From Patescibacteria group bacterium (lineage in GTDB: Bacteria; Patescibacteriota; Minisyncoccia; Minisyncoccales; Staskawiczbacteraceae): DNA of 48,967 nt. The DNA is taken from positions 1 to 48,967 of the forward strand of contig JAHIOM010000011.1 of the NCBI GenBank assembly GCA_018895235.1, written 5' to 3'. Of this stretch, positions 19,052-27,591 are shown one piece after another. Each line of letters opens with the position of its first letter. The stretch's first letter is position 1. The notes under the pieces were generated by a model. That model had not been told where the DNA came from. It searched no databases and was given only the letters and a program-made list of their open reading frames with translations. A program made the position numbers and the translations under genes.

Positions 19052-19123
19052 GCCGCTATCGTCTAACGGTTAGGACACTAGCTTTTCAAGCTAGTAATCG
19101 GGGTTCGATTCCCCGTAGCGGCA
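19052..19123 (+). tRNA. tRNA-Glu(TTC)
   Basis: Acceptor gccgcta/tagcggc; anticodon loop ttttcaa in ctagc/gctag. Confidence 0.94.
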
Positions 19124-19131
19124 CCCGTAAA

Positions 19132-20658
19132 ATGGAAAAAACCTATCTTAACATTTCAAAAGCATCGGATATTGCCGTTTTTAAAGAACGGATAACTTAC
19201 CGGTTTTTAGAAATGATTCCGGGTTTAATAAGTTTGGGGACCCTTTTTTGGGTTCTTGTTTTGTCTTGGTGGAGACCAGCCTGGGTTGCAGTTTTTATAA
19301 TCCTTTTCTGTTTTTATTATTTGTTGAAAATCATTTTTTTAGCATTTCACCAAGTGGTCAGCTATTTTAAAATGAAAAGACATTTAAAAATTGATTGGGC
19401 GACAAGAGTAAAAAAGATAAATAGGTGGAAAGATATTTACCACTTGATTATTCTACCGACTTACAAAGAGGGGATTGAGGTAATAGAAGAAAGCGTGGGA
19501 GCATTGTTAAACTCTCGGTACCCCAAAAACAAGATGATTGTTATTTTGGCTATTGAGGAAAGGGCAGGAAAAAGAGGATTAAAAATTGCAAGGGATATAA
19601 GAAATAAATATAAGGATAAGTTTTTAAGGTTTGAGGTTTCCCTGCATCCCAAAAACATACCGGGCGAAATAGCGGGAAAGGGTTCTAATTCTGCTTGGGC
19701 CGCGAAAATAGCAAAGAAAGAAATTATTGATATTTTAAAGATCCCCTACAAGAATGTTTTAGTTTCTAATTTTGATATTGACAGCAAGGTTTATCCTGAT
19801 TATTTTTCCTGTCTAACCTGGTATTATTTAAAAGTAAAAAATCCTCTCAAAACCAGCTATCAGCCGATTCCCGTTTATAACAATAATGTTTGGAACGCCC
19901 ACGCTTTTTCCAGAGTAGTTGCGACCTCAAACACCTTTTGGCAGATGGTTCAGCAAGAAAGAGCCGAGAAGCTTACAACTTATTCAACTCATGCCATGCC
20001 CTTTCAGGCCTGGGTAGATGTTGGTTATCCTGCAAATATAGTTTCTGATGATTCCAGGATATTTTGGCGCGCCTACCTCTATTACAACGGCAACTATCGG
20101 GTAGTCCCTATTTATTACCCGGTTTCAATGGACGCAGTGGTAGCTAGTAACCTTTTGCAAACAGCAATTAACCAATACAGGCAGCAAAAAAGGTGGGCTT
20201 GGGGCTGCAATGAAATCCCCTATTTAATTTATGGTTTTTGGAAGAATAAAAAAATTCCAAAGTGGAACAAATTTATTCATTTATATACCGTGATTGACGG
20301 GTTTTGGTCATGGGCGACCGCCGCCCTTTTGATTTTTTGTTTGGGTTGGTTGCCGGTGGTGTTGGGCGGAGAAAAATTCAGCACGACAATTCTTTCTTAT
20401 AACCTGCCCTTCTTAACAGGAAGAATTATGACTTTTTCTTTAATAGGTTTGATTATTTCTGCTATTTTAAGCACTTTGATGCTGCCCCGCCGGCCAAAAA
20501 ACATTAGTCGGCTAAAAGGGCTTACTGTATTTTTACAATGGATTTTGCTGCCCTTTACCTTAATTATTTTCGGAACATTTCCGGCATTAGATGCCCAAAT
20601 TCGTTTGATGCTGGGCCGTTATATGGGATTTTTAGTTACAGAAAAGGTGAGGAAGTAA
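19132..20658 (+). CDS. Family 2-type membrane glycosyltransferase
   Basis: HLIILPTYKEG, NFDIDSKVYPDYF, QQKRWAWGCNEIPY (QxxRW), flanking TM segments. Confidence 0.85.
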   Translation: MEKTYLNISKASDIAVFKERITYRFLEMIPGLISLGTLFWVLVLSWWRPAWVAVFIILFCFYYLLKIIFLAFHQVVSYFKMKRHLKIDWATRVKKINRWKDIYHLIILPTYKEGIEVIEESVGALLNSRYPKNKMIVILAIEERAGKRGLKIARDIRNKYKDKFLRFEVSLHPKNIPGEIAGKGSNSAWAAKIAKKEIIDILKIPYKNVLVSNFDIDSKVYPDYFSCLTWYYLKVKNPLKTSYQPIPVYNNNVWNAHAFSRVVATSNTFWQMVQQERAEKLTTYSTHAMPFQAWVDVGYPANIVSDDSRIFWRAYLYYNGNYRVVPIYYPVSMDAVVASNLLQTAINQYRQQKRWAWGCNEIPYLIYGFWKNKKIPKWNKFIHLYTVIDGFWSWATAALLIFCLGWLPVVLGGEKFSTTILSYNLPFLTGRIMTFSLIGLIISAILSTLMLPRRPKNISRLKGLTVFLQWILLPFTLIIFGTFPALDAQIRLMLGRYMGFLVTEKVRK

Positions 20659-22860
20659 TTATTCCAAATGAATCTTTTCGCGGAACATCTTTAGTTTATT
20701 CTGTAAAACAGGATATTTTTTTAATTCAGGATCTTCTTGTAAAATCGCTTTTGCTGTTTCTCTTGTTTTTTCAACCAGTTTTAAATCCCTTAAAGAATCC
20801 ATCATTAAATCAGGAATGCCCCACTGCCTGTTTCCAGATAAATCGCCGGGTCCCCGGATTTCTAAATCCTTTTCTGCTAATTCAAACCCGCTGTCAAAAT
20901 CAACCAAGGCCTTTAATCTTCTTCTGTTTAACTGGTCTGGTGAGGTAGTTAACAAAAAACAGTATGATTGATATTTTGCCCTGCCAACCCTGCCCCTGAA
21001 TTGATGAAGTTGGGCCAAACCAAATCTTTCAGCTCCCTCAATCATCATTACTGTTGCGTTGGGTATATCAATCCCGACCTCAACAACCGATGTGGATACT
21101 AAAATATCGGTTTTTTTATTTTTAAAATCTTTCATTATTTTCTCCTTTTCTTTACTTTTCATTTTTCCGTGGAGCATTGCGACTTTTAGGTCCGGGAAAA
21201 CATTTTTTGACAATTTCTCATATTCTTCTTCTACCGCTTTTACTTCTGACCAGCCGTTGAAATCTTCCGCTTGAGGCAGGGGCCCTATAATTGCGCTTGA
21301 ATCTTCTGAACTTTCTAATTTTTTCTTCTTTTTATTTTCAATTCGCGGACATATTACAAAAACCTGTCTTTTTTTCTTAACTTCCTTTCTTATAAACTGA
21401 TAGGTTTTTTCTCTTTTTTCAGGTCCTATAATCTCAGTGATTATTTTTTTTCTGCCTTTTGGCATTTGGATAATTAATGATAAATCTAGGTCGCCATAAA
21501 CAGTTAAAGCCAAAGTACGGGGGATTGGGGTGGCAGTCATTGACAATAAATGGGGGATAATGCGTTGGTTATTTTGAGCGCATAATTTGGCTCGCTGTTC
21601 TACGCCGAATCTGTGCTGCTCGTCTACCACTACCAAAGCCAGTTTTCCGAATTTAACTTTATCTTGTATCAAAGCGTGAGTGCCGATAAGAATATTTAAT
21701 TTTGTATTTAGTTTTTTGGTGTAGGGATTTATTTCTCCCTTTATCATTTTCAAAAGTTTGTTTCTGGAGACCTCAATAGTGTCATTTTTAAGCTTGCGGG
21801 AATATATTTTATCTTCTTTTCCCGTCATTAACCCCACGCTTAGATTAAAATCTTTTAAAACGTCAAATACGGTTTTAAAATGCTGTTTAGCTAAAATTTC
21901 TGTTGGGGCCATAAACGCTGTTTGGTATCCTGCTTTGGCCACGTTTAAAGTAGCAATTGCCGCAACAACTGTTTTGCCGGAGCCAACATCACCCTGTAAA
22001 AGCCGGTTCATTGGCCTTGATTTTTCCATATCTTTTAAGACCTGCCAGGCTGACTTTCTTTGGTCATCGGTAAGATTAAAAGGCAAAGATTCTACGAAAT
22101 CCTTGATGGTGTCTAATTTCACCGGGATTGAAACTGCTTTTTCTTTTGCCAATTTTAACCTCTCTCTTAAAACAAAAAGTTCGATATAGAATAATTCTTC
22201 AAAAGAAAATCTTTTTTTAGCTGCTTCGGCCAATTTTAAAGAATCGGGAAAGTGTATCTGCCAGATTGCTTTATTAATGGGTAAAAACTCGTTTTCTTTT
22301 AATATCTGGGGAGGAAGAGTTTCAGGCAGTTTATTATTTAACTGCAATAATAATCTTTTAATAATAGACCTGAGCCACCTTGAAGACAGTCCTTCGGTTT
22401 CAGGGTAGACAGAAATTAAACCTGAAGTATGGGTTGGAGTTTTTTCGGGGTCCGGCTTTTCGTATTGGGGGTTTGATAGATAAATCCCTTCTTTTTTTGA
22501 GAAAGCGGTTTTTCCGGAAAGCAAAACTTCATCATCTTTTTTTAAGATTTTTGTTAAGTATGGCTGATTAAACCAAGTTACCTGGATTGCTCCGCTATTA
22601 TCTTGAATTATGGCGGTAGTGACAATCATTCTCCTTTTCCATGTTCTTTGGCTTTCAATTTCCAAAATCTTTCCTCGGACAGAACAAGTTTGGTTTAGTT
22701 TAACTTCGCCAATCGGGATTAAATTAGAAAAATCCTCATAACGATGAGGAAAATGAAAAAACAAATCATTTACCGTTTTAACACCGAGTTTTTTGAGTCG
22801 TCTCCGCAAGGTTGGCCCGATGCCAAACAATTCTTCAATTGGAGTAAAAAGAGTTAGCAT
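20659..22860 (-). CDS. recG: ATP-dependent DNA helicase RecG
   Basis: LLQGDVGSGKT, VVDEQHRFGVEQR, MTATPIPRTLAL, RGRVGR; N-terminal wedge/OB domain. Confidence 0.96.
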   Translation of the reverse strand: MLTLFTPIEELFGIGPTLRRRLKKLGVKTVNDLFFHFPHRYEDFSNLIPIGEVKLNQTCSVRGKILEIESQRTWKRRMIVTTAIIQDNSGAIQVTWFNQPYLTKILKKDDEVLLSGKTAFSKKEGIYLSNPQYEKPDPEKTPTHTSGLISVYPETEGLSSRWLRSIIKRLLLQLNNKLPETLPPQILKENEFLPINKAIWQIHFPDSLKLAEAAKKRFSFEELFYIELFVLRERLKLAKEKAVSIPVKLDTIKDFVESLPFNLTDDQRKSAWQVLKDMEKSRPMNRLLQGDVGSGKTVVAAIATLNVAKAGYQTAFMAPTEILAKQHFKTVFDVLKDFNLSVGLMTGKEDKIYSRKLKNDTIEVSRNKLLKMIKGEINPYTKKLNTKLNILIGTHALIQDKVKFGKLALVVVDEQHRFGVEQRAKLCAQNNQRIIPHLLSMTATPIPRTLALTVYGDLDLSLIIQMPKGRKKIITEIIGPEKREKTYQFIRKEVKKKRQVFVICPRIENKKKKKLESSEDSSAIIGPLPQAEDFNGWSEVKAVEEEYEKLSKNVFPDLKVAMLHGKMKSKEKEKIMKDFKNKKTDILVSTSVVEVGIDIPNATVMMIEGAERFGLAQLHQFRGRVGRAKYQSYCFLLTTSPDQLNRRRLKALVDFDSGFELAEKDLEIRGPGDLSGNRQWGIPDLMMDSLRDLKLVEKTRETAKAILQEDPELKKYPVLQNKLKMFREKIHLE

Positions 22861-22880
22861 GTTTAATAGTTTATCTTATC

Positions 22881-22905
22881 AAAAAATACCCGCAAGGGGT
22901 ATTTT
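22881..22905. terminator. Rho-independent terminator
   Basis: aaaaaatacccgcaaggggtatttt. Confidence 0.65.
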
Positions 22906-22910
22906 ACATA

Positions 22911-22983
22911 TGCCCTCGGCAGGACTCGAACCTGCAATTTTTTGGTCCGCAACCAAATGTCCTATCCATTGAACGACGAGGGC
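22911..22983 (-). tRNA. tRNA-Arg(GCG)
   Basis: Acceptor gccctcg/cgagggc; anticodon loop ttgcgga in tttgg/ccaaa. Confidence 0.92.
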
Positions 22984-23064
22984 CTCTACTTTAAAACTAC
23001 AATACAATGAACATAAAATCAAATTGACTTTTAGTATTTTTATTGCTAAGGTTAGTGATTAATT

Positions 23065-23149
23065 GGAGGAGCCGCACGATGGTCGTGCAAAAGTTTGCTA
23101 AACTTTGACCCTTTACGGGGTCTTGTGGGTTCGAGTCCCACCTCCTCCG
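23065..23149 (+). tRNA. tRNA-Ser(GCT)
   Basis: Acceptor ggaggag/ctcctcc, anticodon loop ttgctaa in aaagt/acttt, variable arm gaccctttacggggtc. Confidence 0.92.
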
Positions 23150-23150
23150 C
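23124..23150 (+). repeat. 27-bp direct repeat, tRNA-Ser(GCT) 3' end, parental copy
   Basis: tgtgggttcgagtcccacctcctccgc, identical at 23840-23866. Confidence 0.95.
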
Positions 23151-23354
23151 TTTTGTAATTTTAACTCAGAATTGGGTTAAAATTAAGAATATGGTGGGAT
23201 GAGAACCCCACAAAAGGGGTCGGGGAAATTGGGTATTTCCCCGTGTAGGAAACCAGCAAAGCGCAAGAAACCGAGGGTTTCTTGGGAGCGAGGGACGAGC
23301 GACGGGTTCTAACGAAGTGGAGTTCCACCTCCTCCGCCTTAAAATTTATTTTTT

Positions 23355-23436
23355 GGAGGGTTGCGATAATGGTATTCGGCTGGTCCTGAAAACCAGTGTC
23401 CTTCGGGACTTGCAGGTTCGAGTCCTGCACCCTCCG
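23355..23436 (+). tRNA. tRNA-Ser(TGA)
   Basis: Acceptor ggagggt/accctcc, anticodon loop cctgaaa in ctggt/accag, variable arm gtccttcgggac. Confidence 0.9.
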
Positions 23437-23446
23437 CAAATTCTTA

Positions 23447-23475
23447 TTGACACTAGTAGCCCATACTGGTATCAT
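23447..23475 (+). promoter_or_regulatory. Sigma70-type promoter (TTGACA-17-TATCAT)
   Basis: TTGACA 23447-23452, TATCAT 23470-23475, ATG of the endonuclease-like ORF at 23484 (possibly leaderless). Confidence 0.75.
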
Positions 23476-23483
23476 TAACAATA

Positions 23484-23831
23484 ATGAGAACTACACAACG
23501 AAAAGGAGATATTGCGGTTTCTCAAGCAATCGCGCGCTTTACAAAAATGGGTTATGATGTTGCTTTACCATTTACCGAATCTGCTTCGTACGATTTGATA
23601 GTTGATACTAACAAAGGATTGAAGAGAGTGCAGGTACGGTATAGTAGCGTAAAGGAAGTTGCTTTACGAAGAATACATTCTAATTCAAAAGGGTACGTAG
23701 TAAAAAAAACAAAACCCCATGCTTATGATTGGCTTTATGTTTTTAAAAACAACGGCGAGGAATATCTCATTAAAAGATGTCTTTCTAATCGCAATTCGAT
23801 CAGACCTAAATTTATTCATCTTCTTAAATAA
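23484..23831 (+). CDS. PD-(D/E)XK homing-endonuclease-like protein (group I intron endonuclease-like)
   Basis: KGDIAVSQAIARFTKMGYDVALPFTESASYDLIVDTNKGLKRVQVRYS...DWLYVFK: pattern of the PDDEXK_5/I-Ssp6803I-type fold. Confidence 0.75.
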   Translation: MRTTQRKGDIAVSQAIARFTKMGYDVALPFTESASYDLIVDTNKGLKRVQVRYSSVKEVALRRIHSNSKGYVVKKTKPHAYDWLYVFKNNGEEYLIKRCLSNRNSIRPKFIHLLK

Positions 23832-23839
23832 TTATTATA

Positions 23840-23866
23840 TGTGGGTTCGAGTCCCACCTCCTCCGC
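23840..23866 (+). repeat. 27-bp direct repeat, detached copy of tRNA-Ser(GCT) 3' end
   Basis: Identical to 23124-23150 with no tRNA 5' half attached. Confidence 0.95.
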
Positions 23867-23899
23867 AGTTAGCATTTTTTATCGAGGACCGAGACGCTC

Positions 23900-23924
23900 A
23901 AAAACCGCCCATTGGCGGTTTTTG
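23900..23924. terminator. Rho-independent terminator
   Basis: aaaaaccgcccattggcggtttttg. Confidence 0.75.
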
Positions 23925-23926
23925 AA

Positions 23927-24655
23927 TTAATCTCTTGCTACAACTATTCCCCAAACTTCTTTTGCGCCGGCACTTTTTAAAATCCTTGCGCATTCTTCCA
24001 TTGTGGCGCCGGTGGTGTAGACATCATCAATTAAGAAGATTTTTTTGTTTTTTATTGCTTTTGCATTTTGACAGGCAAAAACATTTTTTAAGTTCTCCAA
24101 GCGTTTTTCCCGCGGTAACTCCATCTGGGCCGGAGTCGATTTTATTTTCACTAAGATGTTTTTAAGAACCGGCGTTTTTACAATCTTCGAAATCTCTTTT
24201 GCTATTTCTTCTGATTGGTTATAGCCCCTTTGTTTTATTTTCTTTTTATCTAAAGGAATAGGAATTAAAACAGCACCTTTTAATAATTGTTCCGGTTTTT
24301 CACCAAGCAACAATAAATGGTCGATTATTATAGAAGCGAAAGTTCTTGCCAGATCTTTTAGATAATACGGCGGATATTTGAAAAAATGAATTAGTTTTCT
24401 AGTTAATGGTTTTTCTTTGTAAGATAGAGAAGAGTATAATCCCAAAAGTTTTTTTGAGCTGCATTTTTGGCATTTTCCTTTTTGGTTCTGGTTTGGCAAA
24501 CGCACAGCGCCCTTTTCGCAAAGACAATATCTATATTCTGAAATATCTAAAATGGCTTTACAGTCGTCGCAAAGATAAACACCCTCTGCATTACAACCAA
24601 GGCAAAAACGAGGGAATAAAATGTTCAATATAAGCTCTTTAATTTCCTCTTTCAT
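23927..24655 (-). CDS. ComF family phosphoribosyltransferase-like protein
   Basis: Cys-rich N-terminus (CLGCNAEGVYLCDDC, CQKC), KQRGYNQSEEIAKEIS, IFLIDDVYTTGATMEECA. Confidence 0.92.
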   Translation of the reverse strand: MKEEIKELILNILFPRFCLGCNAEGVYLCDDCKAILDISEYRYCLCEKGAVRLPNQNQKGKCQKCSSKKLLGLYSSLSYKEKPLTRKLIHFFKYPPYYLKDLARTFASIIIDHLLLLGEKPEQLLKGAVLIPIPLDKKKIKQRGYNQSEEIAKEISKIVKTPVLKNILVKIKSTPAQMELPREKRLENLKNVFACQNAKAIKNKKIFLIDDVYTTGATMEECARILKSAGAKEVWGIVVARD

Positions 24656-24714
24656 TTATCCACAATATAATAAATTTGCGAATTAAGGTATAATAAGATA
24701 ATTAATTTCCAAGT

Positions 24715-25782
24715 ATGACTTTTAATCCTTTTAGAATGTTTTTCCCCAAAAAAATGCTGGGGATAGATATCGGAACTTCATCTATTAAGATTGTTGAGAT
24801 TTCAAAGTGGGGTGGAGGAAAAACCCTGGAAAATTACGGAGAAATAAAATCCGCCTCCCTTTTAAAAGAACCCTTCAGGACCTATGAAAGGGGGAGTTAT
24901 GTACTCTCAAATTATTTTGCTTCAAGAGCAATCAAAGCCATATTAGAAGAAGCAAAAATTAAAACCAGGGCTGCAATATTTTCAATTCCGGATTTTTCAA
25001 CTTTTTTCGTTTCTTTTGAATTACCGCCAATGGCCGAAAGCGAGATTTCTGATGCCGTGCGTTTTAATGCTCCTCAATATATCCCCCTTTCCATATCAGA
25101 AACCACTTTAGATTGGCGGCTGATAAGCGGAACGCCGGGAAACAATCGCTCTAATTTAAAGGTTTTAGTGGTAGCCGTTGCCAATCAAGTTGTCCAAGAG
25201 TATCAGAGAGTTGCTCAAATGGCCGGTCTTGAATTATATGCTCTAGAAGCTGAAGCGCTGGCAGTTGCAAGGTCTTTGGTAAAAGATAATAAAAAAATAA
25301 TTTGTTTGATTGATATAGGAGTTCAAAGCACAACCGTAAATATTGTTAATAAGGGCATTTTGGAAAAAAGTTTTAGCTTTGATTTTGCGGGGAATCAGCT
25401 TACTTATGCTATATCCTCTGCCCTTGATAAAGGATATAATGAGGCAGAGGAAATAAAATGCAAAAAAGGGCTTCTTTCCAAAGAAAAAAATATCAGCGAT
25501 ATCCTCTATCTTTTAATCGATCCTTTGTTGGTTCAGATTAAAAAGATTATCAGCGAGTTTTCCCAAACAGAGGGAAAAGAAATAGAAGATGTTTATTTAA
25601 CGGGGGGCACCGCTAACCTCCCCGGCTTAAAAGAATATTTCAAAGAGGCGCTTAAAAAGAACATAGAGGTTCCGAATTGTTTTTCTGATTTTCTTTATTC
25701 GCCCATTCTTACCGAAAGCTTGAAAGATATGAGCCCTCGTTATTCCGTGGCCGTGGGGGTTGCTATGGGTGGGCTGGGGTAG
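24715..25782 (+). CDS. pilM: Type IV pilus assembly protein PilM
   Basis: MLGIDIGTSSIKIVEI, actin-like ATPase fold; first gene of the pilus cluster. Confidence 0.92.
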   Translation: MTFNPFRMFFPKKMLGIDIGTSSIKIVEISKWGGGKTLENYGEIKSASLLKEPFRTYERGSYVLSNYFASRAIKAILEEAKIKTRAAIFSIPDFSTFFVSFELPPMAESEISDAVRFNAPQYIPLSISETTLDWRLISGTPGNNRSNLKVLVVAVANQVVQEYQRVAQMAGLELYALEAEALAVARSLVKDNKKIICLIDIGVQSTTVNIVNKGILEKSFSFDFAGNQLTYAISSALDKGYNEAEEIKCKKGLLSKEKNISDILYLLIDPLLVQIKKIISEFSQTEGKEIEDVYLTGGTANLPGLKEYFKEALKKNIEVPNCFSDFLYSPILTESLKDMSPRYSVAVGVAMGGLG

Positions 25783-25813
25783 TTCACATTTTGTGGAGCA
25801 AAAAGATTGTTGT

Positions 25814-25864
25814 ATAATTATAAGTGAGGAAGAAATGAAAGCTTGCTTTCATTTCGACCGAACG
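25814..25864 (+). repeat. Hairpin repeat, copy 3
   Basis: Same flanks as copies 1/2; loop region replaced by aaagcttgcttt. Confidence 0.92.
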
Positions 25865-25887
25865 ATTAAATATTTGGCGTAGTCAAC

Positions 25888-25938
25888 ATAATTATAAGTG
25901 AGGAAGGAATGAAAGCTTGCTTTCATTTCGACCGAACG
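25888..25938 (+). repeat. Hairpin repeat, copy 4
   Basis: 74 bp from copy 3, nearly identical. Confidence 0.92.
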
Positions 25939-25966
25939 ATTAAATATGTAGCGTAGCGATAATCAT

Positions 25967-26584
25967 ATGGATTTCGGGATAATTTATCAACTTAAAACAA
26001 AAAAATTCTGGTGGCTTGATGTAATATTTTACTTTACAGTCGCGCTTTTGCTGGCGACAATTATTTGTTTCGTTATTTTTAGCATAAAGATTTCTTTCCA
26101 GGAGAAAAAATTGGAAGATCTGCAAAACACTATAACAACCAGTACCGGCACCGCCCAGCAAAAAGAGGAAGAGAAAAAAGTTTTTGAATATCAAAAAAAG
26201 ATTGATGATTTTGCCGCTATTTTAGCTGTTCACAAAGCTCCGACAAATATTCTAAAGTTTTTTGAGGAAACAACGCTTCCCAATGTTTGGTTTAATAATT
26301 TTTCGATGAATGCACAGACAGCCGGCATTAGAATTAACGGAGAAACCGAAGATACGGTTGCGCTTAGTCGCCAGATAGCGGTATTCGAGCAAAATCAGTT
26401 TGTTGAGAACGTTGCCGATTTGAATTTTGAATCGACAGAAACCGGGAAAACAAGATTTAGCTTGAATTTAGCACTCGATCCTAATATATTTTTTCTGACC
26501 ACAATTGAAGAAATACAGCCAGAAGAAATTTTAGAAACAGTTAGTCCATCAAGTAGTTTGTTTTTAAATAATAATATTTTTTAG
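25967..26584 (+). CDS. pilN: PilN-like pilus assembly protein
   Basis: Position after pilM; N-terminal TM and coiled-coil. Confidence 0.6.
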   Translation: MDFGIIYQLKTKKFWWLDVIFYFTVALLLATIICFVIFSIKISFQEKKLEDLQNTITTSTGTAQQKEEEKKVFEYQKKIDDFAAILAVHKAPTNILKFFEETTLPNVWFNNFSMNAQTAGIRINGETEDTVALSRQIAVFEQNQFVENVADLNFESTETGKTRFSLNLALDPNIFFLTTIEEIQPEEILETVSPSSSLFLNNNIF

Positions 26585-27130
26585 ATGGAACTAGATAAAC
26601 CAATTGCTATAGCCGTTATACTTTTCATAATCCTGGTTTTAGGATTTTATTTGGTAATTCCAAAATACAGAACATTCCAGGATTTATTGATAAATCTTGG
26701 GAAAAAAGAAGCAGAACTTCAGGGGAAAGCCGCTTATTTTGTTGAAGTAACAAAAACCTATAAAGAGTTAATGCAATATCAGGAAAATTTGAAAAAAATT
26801 GAAACTGCGCTGCCGGATAATCTTGCTATGGCCCCTTTGATTAATTTTATATACCAAAAAGGCGCTGAGAACGGCGTGATTATCAAAAATATATCTATTC
26901 TAAAAAATGCATCTGTTGGTGCAAACACTAAAATAAAAGAAACCAATGTTTCTCTTAATCTTTTCGGGTCGTACAATGCCTTCAAATCATTTCTTACTTC
27001 TATAGAAAAATCTGCTCGTTTGATGGAAGGCGGAAATATTTCTTTCAGCGTTACGCCGCCTTCACTGACAAGTCCTTTAATACAAGAAACTTATCCCATA
27101 AAATTAGACATTAAAGCTTATTCTTATTAA
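26585..27130 (+). CDS. pilO: PilO-like pilus assembly protein
   Basis: N-terminal TM, coiled coil, C-terminal ferredoxin-like region; position. Confidence 0.7.
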   Translation: MELDKPIAIAVILFIILVLGFYLVIPKYRTFQDLLINLGKKEAELQGKAAYFVEVTKTYKELMQYQENLKKIETALPDNLAMAPLINFIYQKGAENGVIIKNISILKNASVGANTKIKETNVSLNLFGSYNAFKSFLTSIEKSARLMEGGNISFSVTPPSLTSPLIQETYPIKLDIKAYSY

Positions 27131-27132
27131 CT

Positions 27133-27561
27133 ATGGCAATAGTCTTTATTTCTCCTAAAGAAAAACAGAAGGTTTTTATTCTAGGCATAGCTGGGCTTTT
27201 TGTCTTGTTTGTAATTGTGATTAGTTTAATAGTTTTTTTAGCCAAGCCGAAAGAAATACCAGCAGAACTAGTTTTCAAAGCGCCCAAAATAAGGATTAAT
27301 TTTGATGTTTTAATATCAAATGAAATCAGAAATCTGGAATTTTTTCCCGAAATGGAAAAAGAATTTAATTATACGGCCCGGACAGAAAGCGGCCAAGAAA
27401 AATCCGGCAATATCTCGGCCCCCAGCTCGGAAAAGGCCATAGAAATTTTAACAGCCCTTAATTTATCTAATATTACCCTAGAAGAAATAAAAATTGGGAG
27501 AACCAATCCCTTTTCTCCTTATTATGAGATTAAGCCGTCTTCTTCAAAAACCAAGAAATAA
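27133..27561 (+). CDS. Hypothetical pilus-cluster protein with N-terminal TM (PilP position)
   Basis: Position between pilO and pilB. Confidence 0.55.
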   Translation: MAIVFISPKEKQKVFILGIAGLFVLFVIVISLIVFLAKPKEIPAELVFKAPKIRINFDVLISNEIRNLEFFPEMEKEFNYTARTESGQEKSGNISAPSSEKAIEILTALNLSNITLEEIKIGRTNPFSPYYEIKPSSSKTKK

Positions 27562-27591
27562 CAGAAATAATTATGTAAATTTTTTACAATA

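Noticed and set aside
23161-23481. 106-aa minus-strand ORF
   Set aside because: Antisense of tRNA-Ser(TGA) and the hairpin islet (RVQDSNLQVPKDTGF...); not credible coding.
23150-23840. True group I intron in a tRNA gene
   Set aside because: tRNA-Ser(GCT) is complete and uninterrupted, and no group I core could be recognised by eye; a duplication-type insertion fits better.
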